NCBI GenBank assembly: GCA_023269615.1
Contig: JAHFSY010000036.1
Span: forward strand, 1 to 44,577
Direction of reading: 5' to 3'
Length of the DNA stretch: 44,577 nucleotides
DNA from: Verrucomicrobiota bacterium
GTDB lineage: Bacteria > Verrucomicrobiota > Verrucomicrobiia > JABWAM01
Below the pieces are notes generated by a model that did no database searches, was not told the DNA's origin, and saw only the letters and a list, made by a program, of their open reading frames with translations. The position numbers and the translations under genes were made by a program. Of this stretch, positions 25,600 through 34,267 are shown piece by piece. Each line of letters opens with the position of its first letter. Position 1 is the stretch's first letter.

Positions 25600-26024
25600 T
25601 GCGTCTTCGGCACGAGCTTCACCTCGCCGGTCTGCGCATTGTAATCGAACTGCTGGTTCACCGGAGGCCGGGGGATCACGTTCAAATATTTTTTCTCGTG
25701 CAGCTCGTCGATGGATGCGGGAAAGCCGTTTTCCTGCTCGTGGTACGAATCAATCGCCTTGCGGATTGCCATCAGATCCACCGTGCCCCGGGTTTTTTCG
25801 CCCGCGCTGATCACCTCCGCAACATAATCCACGGGGGCTGTCACAATCGAGCCGCTGCCATTGGTGCTGGCCGGCGCTGCTGCCGCCGGCTTGGGAGCGA
25901 CGGCTGCGGGTTTCGAGACCGTGGGAGGTTTGGCTGGCGTGTCCGAACTGGAGCCACACCCCGAGAGCGCGAGGGCGAGCGAGGTGGAGATCGAAAGCAG
26001 GCGGATGGAAAATGAAGTTTTCAT
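25596..26024 (-). CDS. Lipoprotein with GspG-like C-terminal domain
   Basis: Starting at the ATG at 26024, the 142-residue protein has a lipoprotein signal peptide with lipobox LSGC (C23), an Ala/Pro-rich linker to about residue 65, and a C-terminal segment AIRKAIDSYHEQENGFPASIDELHEKKYL...IPRPP...YNAQTGEV. That segment resembles the globular part of the major pseudopilin GspG, but without a pilin N-terminus. A longer start at 26060 is rejected because it would bury the signal peptide. It heads the MFS-LolC/E operon with a 4-nt overlap. Its function is unknown. Confidence 0.75.
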   Translation of the reverse strand: MKTSFSIRLLSISTSLALALSGCGSSSDTPAKPPTVSKPAAVAPKPAAAAPASTNGSGSIVTAPVDYVAEVISAGEKTRGTVDLMAIRKAIDSYHEQENGFPASIDELHEKKYLNVIPRPPVNQQFDYNAQTGEVKLVPKTQ

Positions 26025-26094
26025 GGCCAAACCATAGCCCCATCTGAACTCGGAATCCATCCCAAAAACAGGACGGTCGCCGTCATGTTTTCCA

Positions 26095-26218
26095 AGAGCG
26101 TGTCCGGAAATTCAGCATTCGAGGTAGGGACGGACCGCCGGGCCGTCCGCTACGCAGCGGCGCGCCCGGCGGTCGCGCCCTACCATGAAGCAAGCAACTT
26201 ACTTTCCGGACACACTCT
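26095..26218. repeat. Palindromic element copy D (family I, complete)
   Basis: The outer arms AGAGCGTGTCCGGAAA (26095-26110) and TTTCCGGACACACTCT (26203-26218) pair with one mismatch. The inner palindrome is identical in plan to copies A and C. On the minus strand the element begins within the TAG stop of the 26217-27158 gene. Confidence 0.88.
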
Positions 26219-27158
26219 AAATTCTCGGGCCAGGGCGTATGAGCGATGAAGTCCACACACCCCGCTGATTGACTATCCGCATGGCATACCAGGTGCACAA
26301 GTTTTTCCGGCCGCGGAGTTCCACCATTTCACAACGGCTGGTCGGTTCCATGCCTTTCACCGCATCCCGCCATGCAAGGTTGCAATGGGTGTCATTTCCG
26401 CCCACGTAGGAGAATGCCTCGGCTTGAAGCTGGGAGATCGTTTTCCATTGGACGAATTTGAGGTCCTCATCCGTGGGCGAGTCTGCATTGAGTTCCTGGT
26501 TGGTTGGCATTGGATCGGGCTCGGGAACAATAAATTCAGCGGGATATGGCGTAGAAGATGGGGCTTGCGAGACCGTGGCGGGTGCTTGTTGCATCAACGA
26601 ACCGCGGCTGTTGAGACCGAGATCCTGCAGTTTACACCAGGCAGAGATTTTTTTGCCGTCGCCATCCTGGTAGGTCACCAGGGTCATTTGTGATTTTTCA
26701 TCGATTCTTCCAATGACCAGACGGGAGTTTTCCTTGAAAGAGCCGATCTGCCTGGATTGCATGGCGGGATCATAGGCAGCGACCTGGCGCGAACAGACAA
26801 CTGAAGAAACACGCGGAGCCGTTTCCGTCGGTTGCTTTCGCACATCTGCGGACGGAGCGGTTGATCCAGATTTCTGCGAAGGCTGGGAGTTTGACGCCCT
26901 CCAATGCAATACCCGCCTCTGCACGAGTTCCTGAAAATCATCCGGGCTGACCACCCAGAACAAACCAAAACCAAGCACTTGCAACAGAAAAGGGACCTTC
27001 GCCTTGTCAAAATGACGCACGAGAAACAGCAATGAGACCAGGGGGATCAAGAGGCATCCAAGGCCCCACAGCGCCCCTTCGGAAAAGGCCTCGATGAGAA
27101 ACCATATGGTACCCACAAAAATCAAGGCACCCGCAGCGATGAAGAACACGCCTGTCAT
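26217..27158 (-). CDS. Membrane protein with SH3-like domain, unknown function
   Basis: The 313-residue protein has three hydrophobic segments in the first 72 residues (about 4-25, 29-47, 55-71), then a long hydrophilic part. Residues ~118-180 (RQVAAYDPAMQSRQIGSFKE... to WCKLQDLG) resemble the C-terminus of the divergent gene at 27266 and look like a small SH3-type beta-barrel. The C-terminal end has several Cys and Trp residues (CEMVELRGRKNLCTWY). No family is recognised. The stop codon is formed within palindromic element D. The gene shares a 107-bp spacer with its divergent partner. Confidence 0.7.
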   Translation of the reverse strand: MTGVFFIAAGALIFVGTIWFLIEAFSEGALWGLGCLLIPLVSLLFLVRHFDKAKVPFLLQVLGFGLFWVVSPDDFQELVQRRVLHWRASNSQPSQKSGSTAPSADVRKQPTETAPRVSSVVCSRQVAAYDPAMQSRQIGSFKENSRLVIGRIDEKSQMTLVTYQDGDGKKISAWCKLQDLGLNSRGSLMQQAPATVSQAPSSTPYPAEFIVPEPDPMPTNQELNADSPTDEDLKFVQWKTISQLQAEAFSYVGGNDTHCNLAWRDAVKGMEPTSRCEMVELRGRKNLCTWYAMRIVNQRGVWTSSLIRPGPRI

Positions 27159-27202
27159 GGTGGATTCACGTTACTTAAAACAATTTTCCTTTTCAAGCAC
27201 GG

Positions 27203-27231
27203 TTGACCCGGCGGGTTGTGCGCTTTAGGCT
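27203..27231 (+). promoter_or_regulatory. Candidate sigma-70 promoter of the 27266 gene
   Basis: TTGACC (27203-27208), a 17-bp spacer and TAGGCT (27226-27231) make a -35/-10 pair with a strong -35 and a weak -10, 34 bp upstream of the ATG. It argues against translation starting at the TTG at 27203. Confidence 0.4.
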
Positions 27232-27265
27232 TTTGGCCGAACCATTCAACCAGATCGACGCCTCC

Positions 27266-28300
27266 ATGACACCGTTGACCGTTGTTGCGCAAATTGGAAA
27301 TCCACCAGATGCCAATCGGGTTGCCGAGAATATCGGCACATATACTTTTTATGTTTTAGTGGGAATTGTCATCATTTGGGCCGTCTCCAGCTTGTTTAAG
27401 AAAAAGCAAAATCTGCTCTGGCTGGTTGTGTTCGGCATCGTGGCCTACCTGTTTGCGGTGGGCGCAGGCGCCGTGAAGAAGAAGCACGAATGGCGGGAGT
27501 TTTCCTGTGCCGATGGCGGCTACACCATCATGTTTCCGGGGGTTCCGACAAAAATCGAATACCCCGTGAGCACAACCATGGGCACGCTCACCTCCCACCG
27601 GCAGCAGCTTGCAATGTCCTCCCGCGCCGCGTTGGTGACTTTTTCGGCATCGGGGGAAGTTGTCTTTTTGGTGTGTTATATCGAGTACCCCCTGACTGGC
27701 CCGGCGAATCATGAGCGCATGCTTGAAGCTGCCCGGGATGGAATGGTCGGCGCTTCAAAGGAGTGCCGGGTTCTTGCGGAGCGCAACATTGATGTGCAAG
27801 GGAATCCGGGCAGGGAGCTTGACATATTGGATTCCGAAGGAGGCACTGAGGACTTGCTGTCTGTCCGGATGTTCATGGTGGGACCCCGCCTGTACCAGGC
27901 CATTTTTGTGCGCGACAAGCGCAGTGGACTGCCAGAAGTCAAAAAGAAGTTTTTCGACTCATTCAAGTTGTTGGGAACAACTCAATCGCCGGGTGCGAAC
28001 CCGAAAAAGGCTCCCATACCGGACACATCTGCAACCCAGACGGTCTCCGCCATCCCATCCTCGCCAACCGGGGGCATGAACACGGCGTCTGCCAGGGCAC
28101 CCGCCCTGTTCACCTGTTCCAGCGACATCGGCGCGTTCAACCCCAGCAATCCAGCGGAGCAAATCGGAATTTTTAAGAAAGACAGCGTGTTGACCATCGG
28201 TGATCAGGACGCGAAGTCAGGCATGTTCCGGGTCACCTACAAGGAGTCCAACGGGAATGCGATTCGAGCGTTGTGCCGTGCGCAGGACCTGGGACGCTGA
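27266..28300 (+). CDS. Membrane protein with C-terminal SH3-like domain, unknown function
   Basis: The 344-residue protein has two membrane helices (~25-43 and ~49-70), then a predicted alpha/beta domain (~75-240; EFSCADGGYTIMFPG, NIDVQGNPGRELDI, MVGPRLYQAIFV, FFDSFKLL), a Ser/Pro-rich linker, and a C-terminal SH3-like segment (~280-344; SSDIGAFNPSNPAEQIGIFK... to LCRAQDLGR). That last part matches the domain in the divergent gene 26217-27158. The middle domain resembles the family of small proteins with a C-terminal FFDSF motif found in many Planctomycetes and Verrucomicrobia. The ATG at 27266 is chosen over the TTG at 27203, which is part of a likely -35 box. Confidence 0.72.
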   Translation: MTPLTVVAQIGNPPDANRVAENIGTYTFYVLVGIVIIWAVSSLFKKKQNLLWLVVFGIVAYLFAVGAGAVKKKHEWREFSCADGGYTIMFPGVPTKIEYPVSTTMGTLTSHRQQLAMSSRAALVTFSASGEVVFLVCYIEYPLTGPANHERMLEAARDGMVGASKECRVLAERNIDVQGNPGRELDILDSEGGTEDLLSVRMFMVGPRLYQAIFVRDKRSGLPEVKKKFFDSFKLLGTTQSPGANPKKAPIPDTSATQTVSAIPSSPTGGMNTASARAPALFTCSSDIGAFNPSNPAEQIGIFKKDSVLTIGDQDAKSGMFRVTYKESNGNAIRALCRAQDLGR

Positions 28301-28327
28301 TCCGGTGTCAGGACCACGCAGCACGGG

Positions 28328-31012
28328 CTAAGGCTTCACCACTGAAATCACGGATGGCTGGCCCAGATATTTTTTGGCGGCGGCCTGGACCTGGGCTGCG
28401 GTGACCTTGTTGTATTCGGCGATCATCTTGTCGGCGTTGTCGTAACCAAGGCCGTACAACTCGTCCAGGGCGGCGGCCATCGCAAGGCCGCCCAGGTCCT
28501 GCTTCTGCATGGTGCGCTCGCCGATGAGGCCGTTGCGGGCGCGCTCCAGCTCCTCGGCGGTGATGCCGGCGTCACGGATCTTCGCGATCTCGCTTTGGAT
28601 TTCCTTTTCCGCCTCGGCAACCTTGTCGGGGGCGGTGCCGATGTAGAAGTAAATGAAGCCGGGGTCGAGGCCGATCAATTCGTTCACACCCACGTAATAA
28701 CAAAGCGCAAGCTGGTCGCGCAGGCGCAGGAAAAGTCGCGAGCCCATTCCTGACAGCGCGGCGTTCATCAGCTCGATGCTCGCGCGGTCGGGATTTTTCA
28801 GGTCAATGCCAGGATAGGCAATGACGACAACGCCCTGTTCCTTGTCCTGCTTGTCCATCACGCGGTCGGCCTTGCCGAAATCAGCGGCGGGATTTTTCGG
28901 TTGCTGGACGGTCTGTGACGGCAATGCGCCCAGGCTTTTCTCGACGAGTTCCTTCACCTTGTCTGGCTGGATGTCGCCATAGATGGCGAGCACCATGTTG
29001 GAGGGGGCGGCGACTTTTTTCCAGAACTCCTGCACATCCTCCGACTTCAGCGCCTTCACGGTCTGCTCGGTGCCAAGGCCGGGCATGCTGTAGGGGTGGG
29101 CGCCGAAGAGTTTGGCGCGAGCGTTCTGCATCGCAATCTTTACCGGCTGTTCATGCTCCTGCTGGATTTCGGCGACCTGTGCCTCCTGCTCGCGCTCGAG
29201 TGCGAATTTTTCGAACGTGGAGGACTTGACGATGTCCTGCAGGATGTCGAGGGCGAGCGGGATGTCGGAATGCATCACCTCAATGGAGAGGCCCATGCTG
29301 TTGGATCCGCTGTAGGTGGAGATGCCGCCGCCGACGGACTCGATCTCACGCGCGATCTGCGCGGCGGTGCGGTTTTTCGTGCCCTTCAAGAGCAGCTTGG
29401 ACGTGAGCTGGCTGATGCCGTTGTTTTTTGGTTTTTCAAAGAGCAACCCCGATTTCATCACCAGCCGCAATTCCACGAAGGGCAGGTGATGGTCTTCGCG
29501 CGTGAGCAGTGTGAGGCCGTTGGGGAGGACGGTTTTCTTGACGGCGTTCTCCTTGCTTGCCGGTGCTGCGACCACCTGCTTTTTCATGCTCCCCTTGGGC
29601 TGCAGGATGGCGACTGTGAGCAGGTTGGGAAGAAAGTATTTTTTTGCCACGCGCTGGACGTCCTCGGGCGTGACTTTTTCGAGGTCGGCGAGATATTTGT
29701 CGGAGAATTCGAGATCACCGGTGAGCAGCTCATTCGAGGCGATGTCGCCGGCCTGGCCGCCCATGGTTTTGCGCGAACCGAGGTGCGAGCTGCGCGCCAG
29801 CTTGATGGCCTTTTCGAGCTCGGCGACGGAAATGGGCGTCGTCTTGAACTTGGAGAGCTCGTTCAGGATGCCATCGCGCGCCGCGTCGGCTTTGTCGGGA
29901 TCAACGACTGCGCTTGAACCGAAGACTCCGCGCCATGCGGGCGTGTAGGACCATGCGTCCACTTCATGCACGAGATGTTTCTCCTCGCGTAACACCTGGT
30001 AAAGGCGCGAGCTGAGTCCGCTCCCGGCAATGATGCCGAGGATTTCGAGCGGTGCGGCGTCGGGATCACGGAAGTCGCAAGTCTGGTAGCCCAGGTGAAT
30101 GCGCGTTTGCTGGGCGGCGGTGCGGCTTTCGCTGGTGGCGATACGCGCGCTGATCTGCTGCGGCTCCTCGGGAACATAAAACGGAGGCAGGGGCTTGCGC
30201 GGCCATTCACCTGCCAGTTTTGTGATTTGCTCACGCACCCTGGCCGTGTTGATGTCGCCCACGACGACAAACATGAGGTTGTTCGGGACGTAGCGTTCCT
30301 TGTAGTAGCCCATCACGTCCTCGCGCTTGAGGGCGAGATAAACCTCCTCGTAACCGATCACGGGATGACGCGAGGGGTGCGTGGAATAGGCTGTGGCGAA
30401 AAAAAGTTCCGTGGCCTGGCGATCGGGATTGTCGCGGTTCATCGCCATTTCGCGCAGGATGACTTTTTGCTCGAGCAGATATTCCTTGGGTGGGAGCGTG
30501 GAATTCATCATCGCATCGGCGAGGATCTCGATGGCCATCTCGGTGCCAAGAGAGGTGCCGGGCTTTCCGCCGTCCGACGGGATGTCAATGTGGTACACCG
30601 TGCGGTCCCACGAGGTGTAGGCGTTGATATAGCCGCCGTGGGCCTCGACCTGGCGCGCGACATCGGCGACGCCGCGTTTTTCGGTTCCCTTGAAGAGCAT
30701 GTGCTCGAGAATGTGCGAGAGGCCCGCGCCCATCTGGCTCGATTCGTGGATGGAGCCCGTGCGCGCCCAGGCCTGGACGGAGACGACGGGGGCACTGTGG
30801 TCTTCGAGTGTGACGATGGTGAGGCCGTTGGGCAGGGTCAATCTTTCCGGTTTCACGCCGGGCGAGCCTGGCTTGGAACCCTGATTGATGGGGGAGGTGG
30901 AGCGAGTTTGCATGGAAGTGGGGTCAGGTGAACAGTTGGTCACGACGAGGAGCGCGCCGGCAAAAATCATTCCCAGGCATCGCGGGTGGGTCATGAGGGC
31001 CGGCGGCCTCAT
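28328..31012 (-). CDS. M16 family zinc metalloprotease, fused double-domain
   Basis: The 894-residue protein contains two M16 halves. The N-terminal half has the inverted zinc motif H100-I-L-E103-H104 with a third ligand at about E181, so it is probably active. The C-terminal half (~490-894) has ISQLTSKLLLKGT at the equivalent place and lacks the metal ligands, so it is structural, as in other PqqL/processing-peptidase-like pairs. The N-terminus is hydrophobic and ends LLVVTNC (C27), which could be a lipobox with an unusual Asn at -1, or a plain signal peptide. It should degrade peptides in the periplasm. Its ATG overlaps the stop of the Minf_1886-type gene by 4 nt. Confidence 0.9.
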   Translation of the reverse strand: MRPPALMTHPRCLGMIFAGALLVVTNCSPDPTSMQTRSTSPINQGSKPGSPGVKPERLTLPNGLTIVTLEDHSAPVVSVQAWARTGSIHESSQMGAGLSHILEHMLFKGTEKRGVADVARQVEAHGGYINAYTSWDRTVYHIDIPSDGGKPGTSLGTEMAIEILADAMMNSTLPPKEYLLEQKVILREMAMNRDNPDRQATELFFATAYSTHPSRHPVIGYEEVYLALKREDVMGYYKERYVPNNLMFVVVGDINTARVREQITKLAGEWPRKPLPPFYVPEEPQQISARIATSESRTAAQQTRIHLGYQTCDFRDPDAAPLEILGIIAGSGLSSRLYQVLREEKHLVHEVDAWSYTPAWRGVFGSSAVVDPDKADAARDGILNELSKFKTTPISVAELEKAIKLARSSHLGSRKTMGGQAGDIASNELLTGDLEFSDKYLADLEKVTPEDVQRVAKKYFLPNLLTVAILQPKGSMKKQVVAAPASKENAVKKTVLPNGLTLLTREDHHLPFVELRLVMKSGLLFEKPKNNGISQLTSKLLLKGTKNRTAAQIAREIESVGGGISTYSGSNSMGLSIEVMHSDIPLALDILQDIVKSSTFEKFALEREQEAQVAEIQQEHEQPVKIAMQNARAKLFGAHPYSMPGLGTEQTVKALKSEDVQEFWKKVAAPSNMVLAIYGDIQPDKVKELVEKSLGALPSQTVQQPKNPAADFGKADRVMDKQDKEQGVVVIAYPGIDLKNPDRASIELMNAALSGMGSRLFLRLRDQLALCYYVGVNELIGLDPGFIYFYIGTAPDKVAEAEKEIQSEIAKIRDAGITAEELERARNGLIGERTMQKQDLGGLAMAAALDELYGLGYDNADKMIAEYNKVTAAQVQAAAKKYLGQPSVISVVKP

Positions 31013-31449
31013 GAGGTGCTTTTCGGATTGAGCCTGGTTTTGGCGGAAGAGCGTCGCGCGGGCTTCTGGCTCGGCTCAAACGGGCGGAGAAAGGTTTCAT
31101 CGAAGTCGTAGCCATTTTTAAAATCTTCGCGCGTATCTTTTTCCGTGATCTTGAGGATGCGCATGGAAACCATGTTGAAGACCACTTCGCCGAAATCTTC
31201 GCAGACGCGAATGTTCCAGTAGTTGAGGACCGTGAGGGCGAGCGGGCCGAATTGCTGGAGCGCGTATTCACGGATGCCTTGCAGGAGTTCGGCAACCGAG
31301 ATGTGCTGCTGCTGGATCGCGCCCCCCTTTTTCTGCTGTTTCACCGTGAAGTCGAGCGCCTCGCGGACAAACTGGTAGGCGTCGGTGTGATATCTCCCGT
31401 CCTTCTTCACAATCTGCTCGATGGCCTCTTCGATGGAAATTTTCTGCAT
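31009..31449 (-). CDS. Minf_1886-type protein (Verrucomicrobia/Planctomycetes-restricted)
   Basis: The 146-residue protein starts MQKISIEEAIEQIVKKDGRYHTDAYQFVREALDFT, which I recognise as the conserved family of PVC bacteria named after Minf_1886. It is soluble and helical, with a C-terminal basic tail (KPARRSSAKTRLNP). Function is unknown. It is 12 bp after a small membrane-protein gene and overlaps the M16 protease start by 4 nt, so the three are probably one transcript. Confidence 0.82.
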   Translation of the reverse strand: MQKISIEEAIEQIVKKDGRYHTDAYQFVREALDFTVKQQKKGGAIQQQHISVAELLQGIREYALQQFGPLALTVLNYWNIRVCEDFGEVVFNMVSMRILKITEKDTREDFKNGYDFDETFLRPFEPSQKPARRSSAKTRLNPKSTS

Positions 31450-31461
31450 GACAAAATGGGT

Positions 31462-31599
31462 TCAGGGAGTGGACGAAGTGCTGGCAGAAGCGCGGGTGGG
31501 CGGGTGGGCGTGGTGATAGATTCTCACAATCCCCCCCACAATCAAGGCCAACATGATCAGCGCGACCATGAATTGTTCCTGTCGGGTAAGCTGCGGCAT
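31462..31599 (-). CDS. Small single-helix membrane protein (45 residues)
   Basis: The frame from the ATG at 31599 encodes MPQLTRQEQFMVALIMLALI..., a short leader and one membrane helix (~11-28), then a His/Ser/Thr-rich tail. A GGTGGAG ribosome binding site precedes the ATG closely. The start resembles the N-terminus of ComEA-like proteins, but no helix-hairpin-helix part follows. It is 12 bp upstream of the Minf_1886-type gene. Confidence 0.55.
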   Translation of the reverse strand: MPQLTRQEQFMVALIMLALIVGGIVRIYHHAHPPTRASASTSSTP

Positions 31600-31726
31600 G
31601 TCTCCACCTAACCAAAGTGAAGGCTGCCGCGCACGCTTTTTTGCTTCACGTTGTCCGTCGCAAGGGATAGACCTCCGAGGTGACCGTGCGCCTTCAAACC
31701 AAAATGCCCGCAAGCCGCAAATTGTC

Positions 31727-32989
31727 GTGAACACCCCGTCCATTTACGATTCACCGGTCTTCAAGATGGCGTGCGACCAGTACGACCACATTGCCGAATG
31801 GCTTGGCATTGGTCAGGCCGAGCGCGAACGCACGCGGCTGCCCAAGCGGGCGCTCATCGTGCAAATTCCCGTGCGGATGGATGACGGCACGGTGCAGACA
31901 TTCCAAGGCTACCGCGTGCAGCATCACCTCACCTTTGGCCCGACCAAGGGCGGAATCCGGTATCATCCCGACGTGACCTTGGGCGAGGTCGCGGCGCTTG
32001 CGATGTGGATGAGCTGGAAATGTGCGCTCGTGGGACTGCCTTATGGCGGTGCGAAGGGTGGAGTGACCTGCAATCCACACAAGATGTCCATCGGTGAAAA
32101 CGAACGTCTCACCCGCAGATTCACCCAGGAGCTCATCCCGATCATCGGCCCGCAGGTGGACATTCCCGCGCCGGACATGGGCACGAACGAGCAGACGATG
32201 GCATGGATGATGGATACGTACAGCACGCACGCCGGGCACGCCGTGCCGAGCATTGTGACGGGCAAACCGGTTTCCATTGGCGGAAGCCTTGGGCGCAAGG
32301 AAGCGACTGGGCGCGGAGTGGCGTACCTCGTAAACCGTGCCATGGATGTGTTGAAAATCGAGGCGCAGGGAGCGACGGTGGTGATCCAGGGATTCGGCAA
32401 CGTGGGATTTCATGCGGCGTTTGCGCTGTCACGCCATGGGACAAAAATCATTGCCGTCGGCGACCACACCGGCGCGGTGCATGATCCGGCAGGACTGCAC
32501 CTGGACCAGCTTGCGGAGCATGTGGCGCTGACCAAGGGGGTTGTGGGATTTTCCGGCGCAAAAAATATTTCCAACGAGGAACTGCTCGAACTTCAGTGCG
32601 ATGTGCTGATTCCCGCGGCGGTGGAGCGCCAGGTCACCGGGAAGAATGTGCGCCAGTTGAAGTGTCGGATTCTCGCCGAGGCGGCCAACGGGCCGACCAC
32701 GGTGGAGGCCGACAAGGTGTTGCGCGACTCGGACATTTTCGTCATCCCCGACGTCCTGTGCAACTCCGGGGGTGTGATTGTCTCGTACTTTGAATGGGTC
32801 CAGGACTTGCAGAACTTTTTCTGGACGGAAGCCGAGGTGAACGACCGCCTGTACCGCATCCTGGAGCAGACCTTCAGCCAGGTGCTGCAGTTTTCCAAGC
32901 GCGAGAAGCTTTATCATCGGGACGCGGCACTGGCCATTGGCGTCAGGAAGGTGGCGGAAGCGAAGAAGGTGCGCGGCCTTTTTCCGTGA
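31727..32989 (+). CDS. gdhA: Glutamate dehydrogenase
   Basis: The 420-residue protein is a hexameric-type Glu/Leu/Phe/Val dehydrogenase that interconverts glutamate and 2-oxoglutarate plus ammonia. GPTKGGIRYHP (71-81) and YGGAKGGV with K110 make the substrate and catalytic site, PAPDMGTN carries the catalytic Asp, and GFGNVGFHAA is the dinucleotide-binding loop. I chose the GTG at 31727 (VNTPSIYD) because it gives the usual length; the frame is open further upstream but crosses the divergent small gene. No clear Shine-Dalgarno is seen. Downstream lies a strong hairpin at 33043-33086. Cofactor preference (NAD or NADP) was not determined. Confidence 0.93.
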   Translation: MNTPSIYDSPVFKMACDQYDHIAEWLGIGQAERERTRLPKRALIVQIPVRMDDGTVQTFQGYRVQHHLTFGPTKGGIRYHPDVTLGEVAALAMWMSWKCALVGLPYGGAKGGVTCNPHKMSIGENERLTRRFTQELIPIIGPQVDIPAPDMGTNEQTMAWMMDTYSTHAGHAVPSIVTGKPVSIGGSLGRKEATGRGVAYLVNRAMDVLKIEAQGATVVIQGFGNVGFHAAFALSRHGTKIIAVGDHTGAVHDPAGLHLDQLAEHVALTKGVVGFSGAKNISNEELLELQCDVLIPAAVERQVTGKNVRQLKCRILAEAANGPTTVEADKVLRDSDIFVIPDVLCNSGGVIVSYFEWVQDLQNFFWTEAEVNDRLYRILEQTFSQVLQFSKREKLYHRDAALAIGVRKVAEAKKVRGLFP

Positions 32990-33009
32990 AGAAGTTGAAT
33001 TTCGGAATG

Positions 33010-33168
33010 GTTCGCGCAAAGGCGCAAAGCCCTTGGTCCCAACCCCGCATTCGGCTCGTCACCGAGGTGACGAACCGAATGCGGGGTTTGATTGCCAATC
33101 AGAAATCTGCGTAAAACTTTTGGGGATCAAGGGACACTTTGCACCCTGGCGTCTTTGCGTGAAACTCT
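33010..33168. repeat. Composite inverted repeat downstream of gdhA
   Basis: Outer arms GTTCGCGCAAAGGCGCAAAG (33010-33029) and TGGCGTCTTTGCGTGAAAC (about 33149-33167) are imperfect complements enclosing the inner hairpin at 33043-33086. The whole block fills the 191-bp gap between convergent gdhA and the GT9 gene and has no coding character. Confidence 0.6.
33043..33086 (+). terminator. Long hairpin, possible terminator of gdhA
   Basis: The 21-nt arms begin CCCCGCATTCGG and end CCGAATGCGGGG, with one mismatch (33055/33074) and a CGAG tetraloop. Only TTTGATT follows rather than a long U-run, so it could be a bidirectional terminator or just part of the repeat. Confidence 0.5.
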
Positions 33169-33180
33169 TCTGAAATCCCG

Positions 33181-34254
33181 TCAAGGCAGGGTTGGGAGCC
33201 AGTCGCGGATTTTGGCGACCACTTCGGTCGGCGTGAGGTCGGTCACAAACCGTCCTTTCTGCACGCAGGCGAACGGGACGCCGTAGGGGCGCCAGATCTG
33301 CGGGTCGGTTGCGCTGAAAAGGACAAACACCGGCACGCCGACCGCCGCGCCCACGTGCATCGGGCCGCCGTCACCGCACACGAGAAATCGCGAGCGCGCA
33401 GCGAGGGCGGCAAAATGATGGATCGAAGGCGGCTCCACGGCCCGACGGATCGCGCCCGCCGAGATTCGCTGGGCCTCCTTCAGCGCCTCGCGGTCGCGCG
33501 CGAGGCCGCACACCACCATGGGAAGCTGGAATTCCTTTTCCAATTGCTGCGCCGTTTGCGCAATCGCCACGGAGTTCCAGCGCGATTCGCCGCGTTCCGA
33601 TGAAATGTTGAAAAGGACAACCTTCCCGGCATTGACACCCGCCGCCTTCAACTCCTCGTCGGCAAACTGTACGTGCGCGGGATCGAGATGAATGCTGAGA
33701 TCACAGGAGGTTTGCGGAATGCCGAGCGGCTTCAGAAAGCGGAGGCAGCTCTCCACCTGGTGCTCGCGTTCCACGGGCAGCTCGACCTTGAGATTGAAAC
33801 AAAAATCCATGGGGTGCCCGCGGCTGGGAACGTAACCAAGACGCCACGGGATGCGCGTGGCAAAGGCAACCGTGCCGAGAAGCGGTGAGAACCCGCCCTT
33901 CACCGCGATCATCAGATCATGACTCTGCTCGTGGATCGGGCGCAGCACGTGAGGCAGGTTGAAGTAATGATTTCGCAAAAGCCCCTTGCCCCGGCGATAA
34001 AGAAAAATGTGATCCACCAGCTTGAGATTTTCGAGAACGCAGGCATTCGATTCGCTCGCCAGCACATCAATCTGAACCTTCGGCCACGCCGCGCGGATGT
34101 TACGGATGAGCGGCAGAGTGCAGATCATGTCCCCGATGCCATTGCGGCGGATCAAAAGCAACTTGCGGACCTGCTCGGAGCGGAATGCTCCATCGGCCTT
34201 CCGTGGCGAGCCATAGGCCACAGTCAGGAGTAGGCGTTGAAGGGTGGGAAGCAT
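33181..34254 (-). CDS. Glycosyltransferase family 9 (heptosyltransferase-like)
   Basis: The 357-residue protein has the GT9/ADP-heptose transferase layout: an N-terminal Rossmann half starting at ~28 (LLLIRRNGIGDMICTLPLIRNI), and a C-terminal half with CGDGGPMHVGAAVGVPVFVLF, the nucleotide-sugar binding loop. It probably adds a heptose or other sugar to the lipopolysaccharide core on the cytoplasmic side of the inner membrane. It lies 13 bp after the GT9 gene at 34268, in the same direction, so they are probably co-transcribed. Confidence 0.88.
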   Translation of the reverse strand: MLPTLQRLLLTVAYGSPRKADGAFRSEQVRKLLLIRRNGIGDMICTLPLIRNIRAAWPKVQIDVLASESNACVLENLKLVDHIFLYRRGKGLLRNHYFNLPHVLRPIHEQSHDLMIAVKGGFSPLLGTVAFATRIPWRLGYVPSRGHPMDFCFNLKVELPVEREHQVESCLRFLKPLGIPQTSCDLSIHLDPAHVQFADEELKAAGVNAGKVVLFNISSERGESRWNSVAIAQTAQQLEKEFQLPMVVCGLARDREALKEAQRISAGAIRRAVEPPSIHHFAALAARSRFLVCGDGGPMHVGAAVGVPVFVLFSATDPQIWRPYGVPFACVQKGRFVTDLTPTEVVAKIRDWLPTLP

Positions 34255-34267
34255 GGCGCCGAATGGT

